From Shewanella fidelis ATCC BAA-318 (GTDB taxonomy: Bacteria > Pseudomonadota > Gammaproteobacteria > Enterobacterales > Shewanellaceae): a stretch of DNA of 64,000 nucleotides. The stretch lies in assembly GCF_000518605.1 (NCBI RefSeq), contig NZ_JADX01000005.1, positions 459,247 through 523,246 on the forward strand. The letters run 5' to 3'. The notes under the pieces are model-generated. The model had not been told where the DNA came from. It saw only the letters and a list, made by a program, of their open reading frames with translations, and ran no database searches. Positions 45,201 to 54,254 of the stretch are shown here, piece by piece (position 1 is the stretch's first letter; each line of letters starts with the position of its first letter). Both the position numbers and the translations under genes were made by a program.

Positions 45201-47193
45201 CAAATACATCTACACCCGGCGCAGAAACGTTTGGAACCATAGTGTTAGGGTTGGTTGTGCTTGGTCCGCGAGATGAGAAGTTGGCCAGTACATCAGCTTC
45301 TCGCTCAGCAGCGGTCAGTTCAGATGCATAAATGCTGATTTGCGGTGCTGTAGTTGAATTTGCTACCCAATCCACTAATGCATTACCTGATGCCATATCA
45401 ATATGCATACCAGGAATAGGGAACGGGTTTAAGTTCAACGTATTACCACCTTGACCATCATCCCAAGAGATAGCGTTATACAAAATAACTGCACCGGCGC
45501 CACCTTCGGCGACGTTAATCCCTTTTTGTACTCGAGCAATGTCACCGCGCTTACATAGAACAATATCATCGCTTTCAAAGGTACCTTCAGCAAATGGCTC
45601 TAAACAGAGGCCATCGCCATAGTCAGCAGCATTAACTAAGTTACCAGTGAAATCACCTGTAATGCCGTAGCCTTCAATATCATCAGGTGCATTGTCACCA
45701 ACATAGTCGCTAATTCGACCTGCTATAGGTTCAATTTGACGGCCATGAGTACTCGCTGCAACAGAGGTCAACCATGGCGATACATGGTCAATGTAAGATG
45801 GGCCATATTGTCCCCAGTTACCGGCAGAGGCAGCCACAGAAATACCGGCTTCACGGGCCGATAGAAACGCCATTTCGATTGCGTCGTACCAAGGTAGTGA
45901 CTCAAGTCCACCAATAGAGAAGTTGATTACGTCAACACCATCAATAATTGCATCTTCAATTGCGGCAACCAATGCATCGCCCGGGCAACCTCCGTAGGTT
46001 TCGCCAAATGACCCACCACCTGGATAACACACTTGATAGGCAATAATATTCGCGCGAGGGGCGACACCAGAGATCTCTGGGAAAACAAGTGGGGTGTCAA
46101 AGCCATCTGACTTTTCTTCCATACCAGCTAGCTGGAAGGCGACATTATGTAAAACGTTACCTGCAACTGTGCCAGCAGTATGAGAGCCATGGCCGTTATA
46201 GTCTTCGCCATTTGGAGCGCGTTTGTAGTCAGCTTCCCATTCAGGCACATCTGGCTGGAAAATTGGATCTTTAAATGTGTCAGTAATGATATCGTATGAA
46301 CGTACACCAATGAGTTTACTGTTACACATGTTCGGGTAGTCAACACAATCACCAACAAAATTACCTTCGCCTAGTGGGTTTGTGTGCACATAGCCGTCAC
46401 CCGAGACTGCGGCAAATGATGGGTGATCAGAGTTAATACCGGTATCAATAATACCAGCAACAATACCTTCACCACGCATTTCTACACTGTTAGGTACACC
46501 ATTTCCCTGCCAAATTAAATCCGCTCCTATGTGCTTAGGTCCGACATCGGTAAAGAGTTTGTACTCTTTGGCACGAGTCACGGCTTTTACCCCGGGTAAT
46601 TCAGCAACTTTTGCAGCTTCTTGCTGACTTAGCACCATGGTCATACCGTTTAAGGCTACATTAAATCGGCGCTTTATTTCCGCACGAGGCGCGACAGTTC
46701 TGATTTGGCTTGCGGTGAGATCTTGGGCTTCAGTGAGGTAATTGCGATACTTTTTAACGGCATCACTTTTAACATCGAGTGTACCAAAGCGTTCTTTACT
46801 GCGCATATCAGGCTGGTTACTGCGCGGTGAAGTTGCAGCAAACTCAGGACGCTCACCTTGGTAAAGGGCAATGGGAGAATCCATTAACTGAATGATGTAA
46901 GTGTGATCACCTTCAATTTCATCTTCCCACGCGAAAGGGGCTTTATGGCTGCTGCCTTTGGCTGCACGATGGACGTTCATGCCAACTTGGCCCGGACGAT
47001 TGACTTGCTCTACACCAGGGTGCTTTGGTTTATTCTTATATTGTTCGATTTGCTCTGGCGTTAGCTTGATACCGATAAGGTCTTCATTTCCACCATTTTT
47101 GCTATCTATTGATAGGGGGTTAGCGACTAGTGTCCCTAAGCCCGTAGCATACAACGCTGCGAGCGTTACTATGCTAATTTTTTTGAGTTTCAT
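42286..47193 (-). CDS. Giant secreted S8 subtilase with GlyGly-CTERM tail
   Basis: A 1635-aa protease with a signal peptide, an inhibitor-I9-like prodomain (about residues 75-230) and a subtilase catalytic domain with D250 (GIIDTG), H335 (NGHGSHTAG) and S689 (GTSMSGPHVAG). A PA insert domain (about 500-640) lies before the Ser. After it come an Fn3-like and other beta-rich regions up to residue 1590 and then a C-terminal sequence S-G-G-S-L-G, a hydrophobic helix and R-R-K. That tail is the GlyGly-CTERM signal, recognised by rhombosortase after type II secretion. Function: extracellular protein degradation. LysR divergent. Confidence 0.92.
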   Translation of the reverse strand: MKLKKISIVTLAALYATGLGTLVANPLSIDSKNGGNEDLIGIKLTPEQIEQYKNKPKHPGVEQVNRPGQVGMNVHRAAKGSSHKAPFAWEDEIEGDHTYIIQLMDSPIALYQGERPEFAATSPRSNQPDMRSKERFGTLDVKSDAVKKYRNYLTEAQDLTASQIRTVAPRAEIKRRFNVALNGMTMVLSQQEAAKVAELPGVKAVTRAKEYKLFTDVGPKHIGADLIWQGNGVPNSVEMRGEGIVAGIIDTGINSDHPSFAAVSGDGYVHTNPLGEGNFVGDCVDYPNMCNSKLIGVRSYDIITDTFKDPIFQPDVPEWEADYKRAPNGEDYNGHGSHTAGTVAGNVLHNVAFQLAGMEEKSDGFDTPLVFPEISGVAPRANIIAYQVCYPGGGSFGETYGGCPGDALVAAIEDAIIDGVDVINFSIGGLESLPWYDAIEMAFLSAREAGISVAASAGNWGQYGPSYIDHVSPWLTSVAASTHGRQIEPIAGRISDYVGDNAPDDIEGYGITGDFTGNLVNAADYGDGLCLEPFAEGTFESDDIVLCKRGDIARVQKGINVAEGGAGAVILYNAISWDDGQGGNTLNLNPFPIPGMHIDMASGNALVDWVANSTTAPQISIYASELTAAEREADVLANFSSRGPSTTNPNTMVPNVSAPGVDVFAAYADEMPFSLYPAPSDYVAISGTSMSGPHVAGALALLTQAHPQWSPAMIQSALMMTAQSGKAYNNDYPPALETANFHQMGSGVINVARAVKAGLVMDENGDNYRAANPMEGGDVTALNVPYLVNTECQSTCTWMRTFTATQDGEWTVDTEVMDMDGAPFLELEVHPKTFSVKAGETQSIMVTAKVLDVTTVNSSSAALDLFGKVHLQASDNAVPKQYLPVIASFKGSNLPEIVSGLIHRDNGTLLTPDLMTKEIAELNVKVHGLTAGNVVESQLSAAYIDFEDPQTIADNPGINVHFFDVPEGTARIVWEQVSQDKAAATSLDIGMDLNENGLVEWYDEAICYSFTDVQDYCAINNPMPGRYWAMLGNFKRPWGDEEDTLDSITTSLAVIPSTDNGDLSVTGPQTTNGIDPYNLAMNWSLDGASKGERFYGLVEVGNSADNVGNLGKMALNLVHAGDDVMISTSQQQAKEGDIVQVNVQMAPNMVGLERDVNMHLALPEGLQLIEDSVMASSSNQDLADALSVDGNQISLATMQQASNAQAREYQFTTSENDLTCRVPVGSNPYYLDLYDEAYIEPEFAIAGRANETITVPLSLFGIDRIPLYNNNPDYMEKDTLTISPAGFIQLDSMPLFWPLHFPMEEQFFPDTVIAPLWRGDGLIVPEFNMETEAYDGVSLATTTDGRYLIVEWDNMRQEFAFGVNFDPDYDARYSFELIASTELNFAAGEHEFIFAYDKMTGAKSHLGSIGLHGFHGPRGTFGPAYGYIGDGYAFNDVDEKVSEGLVVCANYFGPEQSAIELSFSARVSAAAVGQDIQISVDSDYTGSDSITTTSSLNVPSNLAIGSLSDMSVDENDSISFEVMIQDKENTANGIQVSADHVTATVEGNMVTLTPETDWYGETVVSVTAHDLAFPNDAVTTSFKLMVNSDGVEPTPPPTTTTPDVIEPESDSSGGSLGFLSLALLGLLAAGRRKQQ

Positions 47194-47479
47194 GGTTCAT
47201 TCCTTATTATTTATTGTTGCAAAATTGTTAGTTTTGCTTTGTTTTTTTAACGAGAGATGACCATTTAGAGCTAATGCGTTATGCGTATAAAGCTATGCGT
47301 ATTTTGTATGCAGTTTAGTTTGTTCTTAACTAATAATCTTTTATAACAATGACTTGTGTTGATGGGTTTTATGTATCTTTTGCCTTGGTTTTGATACAAG
47401 TTGTAACACCGGCTGGCTTGTTCACAAATTTTAACATCTGTATGTTGTTGCTTTGTTAATTGATGGTTTGGGATGAATC
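47194..47479. other. Shared promoter region between subtilase and LysR gene
   Basis: About 285 bp of AT-rich sequence with poly-T tracts. The divergent arrangement is typical of a LysR regulator and its target, but I cannot identify the T-N11-A site with confidence. Confidence 0.4.
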
Positions 47480-48385
47480 ATGATTGAATTTAGGCATTTG
47501 AGAAACTTTACCGTGTTGGCTCAAGAGGGAAATTATCAAAAGGCAGCGCAACGATTGAACTTGGCCCAGCCCTCTCTTAGCCGAAGCATTCAACGACTAG
47601 AAGACTTATTAGGCACGGAGTTATTAAACCGTGGCCATCAAACGATGTCATTAACGGCATCGGGAGAGTTAGTTTTAAGTCATAGTGAGGAGATTATTCA
47701 AGGGGTTGATACCCTGAGAAAAGAGCTGCAGTATTTGCAGGGGAAAAGCAGTGGTCATCTAGCTATAGGTGCAAGCCCGGTGCCTGCAAATACCATTTTA
47801 GGCCCAACAATCGGCCGTTTTATTGACCGCTTCCCCGATGTACACGTTGAGCTATCAGAAGGCACATGGCAGCACAATTTAACTAAGTTATTGCAAGGAA
47901 AGCTATCCTTGTTGGTTACCGATGTTAAAGGCGAAGAGATAGGTAATGAGGCGTTAATACAGAGTTTTAATTTACCCTCTTATAATGCGGTATTTTGTGC
48001 AAGAAAAGATCATCCTTTAGCGAGTAAGCCAACGTTAACATTAGCAGATATAAGACGATTTCCTTTGGCTATTCCGAGGAACTTACCTGCTGGGGTTCTC
48101 GATATGTTTGGTGATCTGTTTTTTCAGTATCGCAGTGACTTTTCTGGTCTATTGCATTACGACGCTTTTCCACCAATCATCGGCGCGATTCAACACTCTC
48201 AAATGTTAGCCTTAACGCCTCAGGTTGCATTATTGGATGAAAGTATCAGAAGCGAGTTGCACATATTCACGCCGCAAGATATGCCGCAGTTAGACGTATG
48301 TTTTAGTGTGGTGATGTTGCGCACTCAAACCAGTATTGCAGCGAAACGTTTTTTACAGTTGATGTTGTCGGGCTCGGTAGATTAG
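47480..48385 (+). CDS. LysR-family transcriptional regulator
   Basis: A 301-aa LTTR. The N-terminal winged helix (MIEFRHLRNFTVLAQEGNYQKAAQRL, QPSLSRSIQRLEDLLG) and a periplasmic-binding-like effector domain with a Gly-rich first strand (LAIGASPVPAN) are evident. The effector is unknown. It is divergent from the giant subtilase gene with a 285-bp gap, so it may control that gene and itself. Confidence 0.9.
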   Translation: MIEFRHLRNFTVLAQEGNYQKAAQRLNLAQPSLSRSIQRLEDLLGTELLNRGHQTMSLTASGELVLSHSEEIIQGVDTLRKELQYLQGKSSGHLAIGASPVPANTILGPTIGRFIDRFPDVHVELSEGTWQHNLTKLLQGKLSLLVTDVKGEEIGNEALIQSFNLPSYNAVFCARKDHPLASKPTLTLADIRRFPLAIPRNLPAGVLDMFGDLFFQYRSDFSGLLHYDAFPPIIGAIQHSQMLALTPQVALLDESIRSELHIFTPQDMPQLDVCFSVVMLRTQTSIAAKRFLQLMLSGSVD

Positions 48386-48480
48386 TTAAATGGCTATTTT
48401 TGATTAGTGGGCAATGATAAGCGCCCTATATGCAACTGCTTACGCCGTATGCATATAGAGCATGATTATCTGCAAGGGAG

Positions 48481-49422
48481 TTATTTAGTTAATTCAACCT
48501 TACCACTTATGGTTGAAACCGTTAGTTCAGCATTGCCATTACCTGTTTGAAATCTTAAATAGCTTTGTGGGGAATATTTGCCTTTTGTGACAGGATCATC
48601 GGTCAGCTGATTAATTATTTTACCACCAGGGCCGCCATTGATATCGACCATGATATCGGTTGCTGTTAGCAGTTTAATATCGATATCTCCGCTGACACTT
48701 CCAAGGGTTGCGCTGCTCGTTAAGTTATTAACTGAAAGCTCAAGATCGCCGCTGACCGTCTTAACGTTTAAGCTATCCGCCTCGGCTAGAACGATCGCCG
48801 CATCGCCGGATACTGACTCTACAGAAACTTTACTGGCTTGAGTATCGGCGGTGAGTTCACCACTTACAAGTTGGTAGTTAACCTTGCCCTGACTTTGGGT
48901 ATCTTTAATATCACCAGATACGGTTTGTAAATTTATATCACCGTTCAAACCCCTGGTTAAAATGTCACCCGATACGGTTTGCAATGAAGCATTTTGCTGC
49001 AGGTTGTTGGCTTTGATATTGCCACTGACAGAGCTGATCTCGAGCTTACCGATTAATGAATCGAGCGCGTAATCGGCCGACACGCCCTCGACTTGTAATT
49101 TAAGCTGTTTAGGTAGCGTAATTGTAAGGGCGGAGCCGTCTTTATTGCGCCCGTTATATTGTCGTGGCAGTTTGTCTTCAATAGTGACTTTGTTACCTTC
49201 AACATTGAAAATAAAGCCTTGGCTAAGTTCATCTAAGGTACCTGTTACTGAGATTTGGTTTTTGTCCCAAGACTCGAATGTGACCTTACCACGCTGAACT
49301 TTCACTTTAACGTTAGGCTCGCTCTGTACATTTTGCTGTTGGTCAACGGCCTCAGCTGCAAAGCTGGCATAACTAAACAATAATGCGCTAATAGCAAAGG
49401 TTTTTAGAAATCTATCGATCAT
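48481..49422 (-). CDS. DUF4097-type exported beta-helix/adhesin-like protein
   Basis: A 313-aa protein with a Sec signal peptide (cleavage near S-F-A22). The mature part is a repetitive beta structure with seven or so V-S-G-D/N-type turns spaced about 20 residues apart (SVSGNIKANN, QTVSGDILTRG, ESVSGDAAI, GSVSGDIDI). This matches the DUF4097 family, often encoded with ECF sigma factors and anti-sigma factors. It lies behind the anti-sigma gene with an ATGA overlap of 4 bp, thus in the same operon. Function unknown; probably periplasmic. Confidence 0.85.
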   Translation of the reverse strand: MIDRFLKTFAISALLFSYASFAAEAVDQQQNVQSEPNVKVKVQRGKVTFESWDKNQISVTGTLDELSQGFIFNVEGNKVTIEDKLPRQYNGRNKDGSALTITLPKQLKLQVEGVSADYALDSLIGKLEISSVSGNIKANNLQQNASLQTVSGDILTRGLNGDINLQTVSGDIKDTQSQGKVNYQLVSGELTADTQASKVSVESVSGDAAIVLAEADSLNVKTVSGDLELSVNNLTSSATLGSVSGDIDIKLLTATDIMVDINGGPGGKIINQLTDDPVTKGKYSPQSYLRFQTGNGNAELTVSTISGKVELTK

Positions 49423-49967
49423 ATTAAAGCTCCTTGAGATGGTGGCGTTGTTGGCAGCGATTGACCTTGTTGCAATAACTCAATTTCTTTTGCGTGAGTC
49501 CATAGCCACAGTTGCCATAGTTCCTTGTCATGGGGGGATTGTTGTAAAGCGTGGTAGAGCTGCTCAGCCGCTTGGCGTAACTGCTCAATTCCTTTCTCGA
49601 GCGGGTCGCCTAATCGAGTGCCTTGCCAATTAACATGCTGCTGTAGGCTAAGTTGCTCGACTTGTTGCAAGTGCTGTTTACGAATATCCGCGAGTGTTAA
49701 TAACAAACCTGGATCCGTTGTTGAGCGCAAATGGCTTTGCCACATATTGTTAGCCAGTAGGGTTGTTAATAGCAGCATGCAAGCAATGGCGAGACGGCGC
49801 CAATGTTGGGGGCGATTACTTTTGAGATTTAGCTGTTGAAAATCGGTTTTATCGAGTTGCTTTTCGATGCCTTGCCAAAGATCTTGTTGCGGCTTTATTG
49901 CTTTTGGCGCTTGCTCGATTAGCTCTACAAGTTGGGGATCTAGCTTGTTATTACTTGAGTTATCCAT
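49419..49967 (-). CDS. Probable anti-sigma factor of the ECF operon
   Basis: A 182-aa single-pass protein (ATG 49967, MDNSSNNKLDPQLVELIEQAP; the frame also opens at 49979). An acidic N-terminal cytoplasmic part (about 60 residues) precedes one TM helix (about 60-80) and a periplasmic helical tail rich in Gln and Leu. There is no clear zinc-finger H-x3-C-x2-C. Its position between the sigma gene (8-bp overlap) and the DUF4097 gene is the main basis for the call. It could also be a membrane sensor not directly an anti-sigma. Confidence 0.65.
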   Translation of the reverse strand: MDNSSNNKLDPQLVELIEQAPKAIKPQQDLWQGIEKQLDKTDFQQLNLKSNRPQHWRRLAIACMLLLTTLLANNMWQSHLRSTTDPGLLLTLADIRKQHLQQVEQLSLQQHVNWQGTRLGDPLEKGIEQLRQAAEQLYHALQQSPHDKELWQLWLWTHAKEIELLQQGQSLPTTPPSQGALI

Positions 49968-50568
49968 GCTGGCCTCCATTATCAGCGGGGCTGATCTTGA
50001 CCTTGTTCAGCGAATGTTGGCTCATTAGCTGTTGTAGCAATTTTTGCGCGCGGTGGTATTGCGCTTTACTGGTTCCTGCTGAGATCGCCATCAAGCTGGC
50101 GATCTCTTCATGTTTGTAACCTTCAAGAGCATGTAATACAAATACGATGCGGGCTCTTTCTGGTAATTTCAGCAAAATTTTATCTAAGTCTTCGTACTCA
50201 TCTGTGATTTGATTGATATCTATGTCGTTACTCACGAAGCGCGCCCAAAAACTACGCTGCTTTTTAACGCTCGATAATGCTTGATTAACAGTAAGTGTGT
50301 GTAGCCAAGTGCTAAATTGACTTTCTCCACGAAACTGCGGCAGTTTTTGCCAAAGCCGTACAAAGCAGTCTTGGGTGGCTTCTTCAGCCAGTGATACTTG
50401 GCCAGTGAGCCTTAGGCAAAGTGCATACACTCGCTGGTGGTGCAGTTGGTATAACTGTTTAAAAGCGTGTTTATCACCTTGCTTGGCACTATTTATTAGC
50501 TCAGGTTCTTGAAGTTGACTTAACTCCAATACCTGTTTTGTCGCAGTCACTGGCATTTCCTTGTGCAC
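49960..50568 (-). CDS. ECF-family RNA polymerase sigma factor
   Basis: A 202-aa sigma-70 ECF protein. Region 2 (ELINSAKQGDKHAFKQLYQLHHQRVY, DCFVRLWQKLPQF, GESQFSTWLHTLTVNQ) and region 4 (LPERARIVFVLHALEGYKHEEIASLM) are intact; regions 1.1 and 3 are missing as usual. The start is uncertain: GTG 50568, ATG 50556 or GTG 50550, the last with the best RBS spacing. It leads the operon with an anti-sigma-like and a DUF4097 gene, which suggests an envelope or stress stimulus. Confidence 0.88.
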   Translation of the reverse strand: MHKEMPVTATKQVLELSQLQEPELINSAKQGDKHAFKQLYQLHHQRVYALCLRLTGQVSLAEEATQDCFVRLWQKLPQFRGESQFSTWLHTLTVNQALSSVKKQRSFWARFVSNDIDINQITDEYEDLDKILLKLPERARIVFVLHALEGYKHEEIASLMAISAGTSKAQYHRAQKLLQQLMSQHSLNKVKISPADNGGQHG

Positions 50569-50721
50569 GTTAGATATCTATAAGACATAGCCAAACGTTA
50601 AAAAGGTTTAAATGCAATAGAAATTATTTTCGTGGCAGCTGCAATAGCATGCTGAAGGTTGGAAATGAGGGGAGTTAAATAAAGCTGTAGCAGCCACAGC
50701 TTTATTTATAGAGGTTATTGA

Positions 50722-51669
50722 TTAGCTCAATTTTGCAAATACCAGTTGAGCACCAACAAGATCAGCAAGTGCGGTTCCAACAGTTTTAAAAATAGTGATT
50801 TCATCTTCGCTATTACGGCCGTTAATTTCTGCTTTACAAAGTTGACTTAATTCACCTTTGACTTGGCTTAGTGCAAAAACGCCTTCTTTTTCTGGAATGA
50901 GTAGCTCGCCAGCTTCAGCAAACACATTGACTTTTGAATCAACAAAAACCGACCCCATTGTAATGAGTTGGCTGTCAAACTCACGCTTATCGTGATTATG
51001 ATTGCCGACAAAATCGGTATGGGTTCCAGGTTGTACCCATTCGCCTTTAAATAGTGGCGTAGCAGATCCGGTTGCGCAGCTAATTATATCAGCGTGACGT
51101 ACACTTTGTTCGAGATCGGTACAAAGCATCACTTCAATATCAGGGCGCTGATTTCTGATCCGTTCAATAGTTTGTTGCGCTTTGACTTCGCTGCGGCCCC
51201 ACACAGTAATCTGCTTGATTGGCCGAACACTAGCATGTGCAAGAGCCATAAAGTGAGCCAGATTACCTGTGCCGCAAACGAGCAAGTTGCTTGAATTTTC
51301 CCGAGACAAATAGCGGCTACCTAGTGCTGAAATAGCGGCCGTGCGCCAAAAGGTTACGCTGGTGCCGTCGACAAGTGCTTGGGGTTCACCAGTTGCTCGG
51401 TTAAATAGCATTATTTTGGAGTAGAGGCTGGAAAGGTGTGGTGACTTTTTAGGGTTGTCAGGAAAGTAAGTGAAGGCTTTAACGGCAATTGATTGCTCAT
51501 TCCATGAAGGTAGCACCGCAAAGGCGTCGTGATGTTCAGCTGAATTATCTAATTCAAATACTCGTCGTTGCGGCGTCCCTGCTGGACGTGAAAATGTTTC
51601 TGCTAGCGCGTTGATTAAATCTGGAAAATTAAGAGACTGGTGGACCGATTCTGCATTGATGACAAACAT
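50722..51669 (-). CDS. Ornithine cyclodeaminase/mu-crystallin family enzyme
   Basis: A 315-aa NAD(P)-binding protein. The Rossmann motif L-L-V-C-G-T-G-N-L-A-H, the earlier F-T-Y-F-P-D-N-P-K segment with active-site Lys, and the later GNHNHDKREFD segment put it in the OCD/mu-crystallin family. Members include ornithine cyclodeaminase, alanine dehydrogenase and Delta1-pyrroline-2-carboxylate/piperideine reductase. The GTD-like sequence of true OCD is not conserved clearly enough to decide, so the substrate is open. Monocistronic. Confidence 0.88.
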   Translation of the reverse strand: MFVINAESVHQSLNFPDLINALAETFSRPAGTPQRRVFELDNSAEHHDAFAVLPSWNEQSIAVKAFTYFPDNPKKSPHLSSLYSKIMLFNRATGEPQALVDGTSVTFWRTAAISALGSRYLSRENSSNLLVCGTGNLAHFMALAHASVRPIKQITVWGRSEVKAQQTIERIRNQRPDIEVMLCTDLEQSVRHADIISCATGSATPLFKGEWVQPGTHTDFVGNHNHDKREFDSQLITMGSVFVDSKVNVFAEAGELLIPEKEGVFALSQVKGELSQLCKAEINGRNSEDEITIFKTVGTALADLVGAQLVFAKLS

Positions 51670-51908
51670 GTAACCTCCATATTGGTATATTTTATACTAT
51701 TCCCAAGGTTATGCTTAGGTCAACTTGTTTTGTGATCTATGTCAAATTTTATTCCTAGCAGATGATTGTTGCCGTTTGTTTACACTAAAGAGGCTTTTTT
51801 GTATCTAAATGTATTGTAAAATTGGTCGATAATAACGATACAGGTTTTATAAACATGCAAAGTCGTATGTTTAAAGCGATATAAGCCAATTATAAAAAGA
51901 GATGTAAC
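51670..51908. other. Divergent intergenic region of OCD-like gene and chemoreceptor
   Basis: 240 bp, AT-rich, holding the promoters of both genes. No recognisable operator. Confidence 0.4.
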
Positions 51909-53771
51909 ATGCTAATTAGGGATAAATTGCTGCTTAGTGCAGGGGTATCGATTGCAGCATTAGCTGCTATGTTTGGCCTTCAAGTGTATTTTAGTCAAGT
52001 ACAAAGCGAGCTTGCAGGAACATCGCTGCGTATCGCAACGTTAAAAAATGAAATACTGAGTTTACGTAAAGATGAAAAGGATTTTTTATCAAGAAACGAT
52101 GTGAGATATGTTAGCCAGCATCAAGAAAATCAACAACAAGTGAAAGCGCTTGTAGTGCAACTAGAAAGTGATTTTGATAAGTACGATATTGCCACAACTA
52201 GTTTGAGTCAATTTGAGCAGTCTTTAGCAAGTTACAGTGATACTTTTGCACAAGTGACGAGTTTGAGTCAGCAAATAGGTTTAACACCTAAGACTGGATT
52301 ATATGGCACTTTGCGTGATGCAGTACACCAAGTGGAAGAGGTTGTTAATCGCTATAATGAGCCAAAGCTTATGGTGCAGATGCTGCAATTAAGACGAGCA
52401 GAAAAAGATTTCATGCTCAGACGCAATTTAAGCTATATGGCTAAATTTGACGCCAATTTAGATAAGTTCAATAGTTTGTTATTAAGCTCACAACTGGCGG
52501 CAGAATCAAAGCTGCAAGTGAGTAAATTAATAAAGCAATATGATGCAGATTTCAAAGCCCTCGTAAGTAAAGAGCAGCAGCTTGGATTAAGTATATCTGA
52601 AGGAGAGCTGGGGCAGTTGCGTAAAGCTGTCGCCACGACAGAAACCGCGTTAAAGCAGCTGGAGTCACTCGCGCTAAATACGATTACTGAAAAGCAAAAT
52701 TCAGCATTTGTAGTAGGGCTATCGATAGCGGTTTTGATTGCATTGGTATTGGTATTTGCCACCTTAACGATTATTCGCAGCATTATAGAACCAGTAAAGC
52801 GGATCACAGAGGTCATTACGCATATCGAAGTAAACAAAGATTTGGCTATGCGCTGTGATGAATCAACTAATGATGAATTGGGGCAAATTGCGAGTCACTT
52901 TAATAGCATGGTCGCAAGCTTCCAACAGCTTATTCATCAAGTAACCCAGTCTGTAGAGACCATGAATCAATCTTGCCAAGAACTGTCCTCTAACGTGGCT
53001 AAGGCATCTCAAGGTGCTGAAAACCAGTTAAATGAAACAGATATGGTGGCAACAGCAATTACTGAAATGGGCGCGACTATTGACGAAATTGCCAAAAATA
53101 CTGAGTTAGCAGCGGATAAAGCCAGTATGACTCATGATAATGCTCAATCAGGTCAAACAGGGGTAGAGCATACGATTGAAAGAATTGAGCTATTAGCGCA
53201 ACAAATCAATCAGTCGGCGAGTGTCGTCGCTGAGTTAGAAAAAGACAGTGAAACCATTGGTAGCGTACTTGATGTGATCCGTGGTATTGCCGAGCAAACT
53301 AATTTGTTGGCACTGAATGCAGCGATTGAAGCGGCAAGAGCTGGAGAACAAGGTCGTGGTTTTGCTGTTGTTGCCGATGAAGTACGTAGTTTAGCAATGC
53401 GCACTCAAGAGTCGACTGAAGAAATTGCCGCGATTATACAAACATTGCAGGCGCGAACTCACTCGATTGTTAGTTTAATGCAAGCGAGTCGCGACCAAGG
53501 CAATGAGAGTGCTGAGCAAGCGGCATCGGCAGGTACGCTATTGCAGCAGATCAATAGTGATGTCACTAATATTCTTGATATGAGCACGCAAATAGCTGCC
53601 GCAATTGAAGAGCAAAGTATGGTGGCTGCAGAAGTGAATCAAAACGTGGTGGTGATCCGTGATATTGCTCAGGAGACTGCCGATGTGGCCACACAAAACT
53701 CAAGTGCTACTGAAGATGTACGCGAGCGAGCAGAGTTTTTACAAGATGCTGTGAGTAAGTTTAAGGTTTAG
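51909..53771 (+). CDS. Methyl-accepting chemotaxis protein with HBM sensor domain
   Basis: A 620-aa chemoreceptor. TM1 lies at about residues 8-28. The periplasmic domain is helical and bimodular, with two R-x-x-E/D-K-D-F motifs ([16 protein letters not shown] and [16 protein letters not shown]), the HBM signature. TM2 (about 270-290) leads to a HAMP ([14 protein letters not shown]) and a long coiled-coil with the conserved tip [20 protein letters not shown]. There is no C-terminal CheR-docking pentapeptide. HBM domains bind organic acids in known cases. Ligand here unknown. Confidence 0.93.
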   Translation: MLIRDKLLLSAGVSIAALAAMFGLQVYFSQVQSELAGTSLRIATLKNEILSLRKDEKDFLSRNDVRYVSQHQENQQQVKALVVQLESDFDKYDIATTSLSQFEQSLASYSDTFAQVTSLSQQIGLTPKTGLYGTLRDAVHQVEEVVNRYNEPKLMVQMLQLRRAEKDFMLRRNLSYMAKFDANLDKFNSLLLSSQLAAESKLQVSKLIKQYDADFKALVSKEQQLGLSISEGELGQLRKAVATTETALKQLESLALNTITEKQNSAFVVGLSIAVLIALVLVFATLTIIRSIIEPVKRITEVITHIEVNKDLAMRCDESTNDELGQIASHFNSMVASFQQLIHQVTQSVETMNQSCQELSSNVAKASQGAENQLNETDMVATAITEMGATIDEIAKNTELAADKASMTHDNAQSGQTGVEHTIERIELLAQQINQSASVVAELEKDSETIGSVLDVIRGIAEQTNLLALNAAIEAARAGEQGRGFAVVADEVRSLAMRTQESTEEIAAIIQTLQARTHSIVSLMQASRDQGNESAEQAASAGTLLQQINSDVTNILDMSTQIAAAIEEQSMVAAEVNQNVVVIRDIAQETADVATQNSSATEDVRERAEFLQDAVSKFKV

Positions 53772-53798
53772 AGCTTAAAACCAAAAAACTAAAAAGAG

Positions 53799-53824
53799 GC
53801 CTCGAGTTTTCTCGGGGCTTTTTA
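53799..53824 (+). terminator. Rho-independent terminator of the chemoreceptor gene
   Basis: GCCTCGAG-TTTT-CTCGGGGC has one wobble pair, and TTTTT follows. Confidence 0.85.
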
Positions 53825-53866
53825 ATTTGCTAAGGATCGTATTGATTGGCATTAAATTTTAGGCAT

Positions 53867-53895
53867 AAAAAAACCTCGCTATGCGAGGTTTTTTT
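53867..53895. terminator. Bidirectional hairpin, terminator of the tRNA gene
   Basis: AAAAAAACCTCGC-TAT-GCGAGGTTTTTTT is perfectly symmetric; it ends the minus-strand tRNA-Phe transcript. Confidence 0.92.
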
Positions 53896-53963
53896 ATTGC
53901 AACTTAAGGTCTTAATTTGCCTTGTTGCCGGTTTAGTTGTTGCTAGACACCTAAACTAAATAT

Positions 53964-54039
53964 TGGTGCCCGAACCCGGAATCGAACCAGGGACACGAGG
54001 ATTTTCAATCCTCTGCTCTACCGACTGAGCTATTCGGGC
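53964..54039 (-). tRNA. tRNA-Phe (GAA), CCA encoded
   Basis: A 76-nt cloverleaf. The acceptor GCCCGAA pairs with TTCGGGC plus A73 and encoded CCA. The D-arm, anticodon stem GAGGATT-GAA-AATCCTC and the T-arm CCCTG-GTTCGATTC-CGGG are complete. The anticodon GAA reads Phe. A perfect terminator hairpin follows 69 bp downstream. Confidence 0.97.
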
Positions 54040-54254
54040 AACGGGCGCTATTAAAAGGCTTTTACCGATTTGAGTCAACCCATTTTTACAAAAAGATGAT
54101 TTTTTTTGCTTGAGCGTTGAATAAATAATCGTTTAGCGTTAGTTATGAGCAACCAAAGATAATAACGATTAACTGATCCAAAGTTTACGAGAGTTTTGTT
54201 GTTAGTCATGCAGGTTATTGGGTTTTAAGAAATAGGCAGGAAAGGGAGAAAGAA

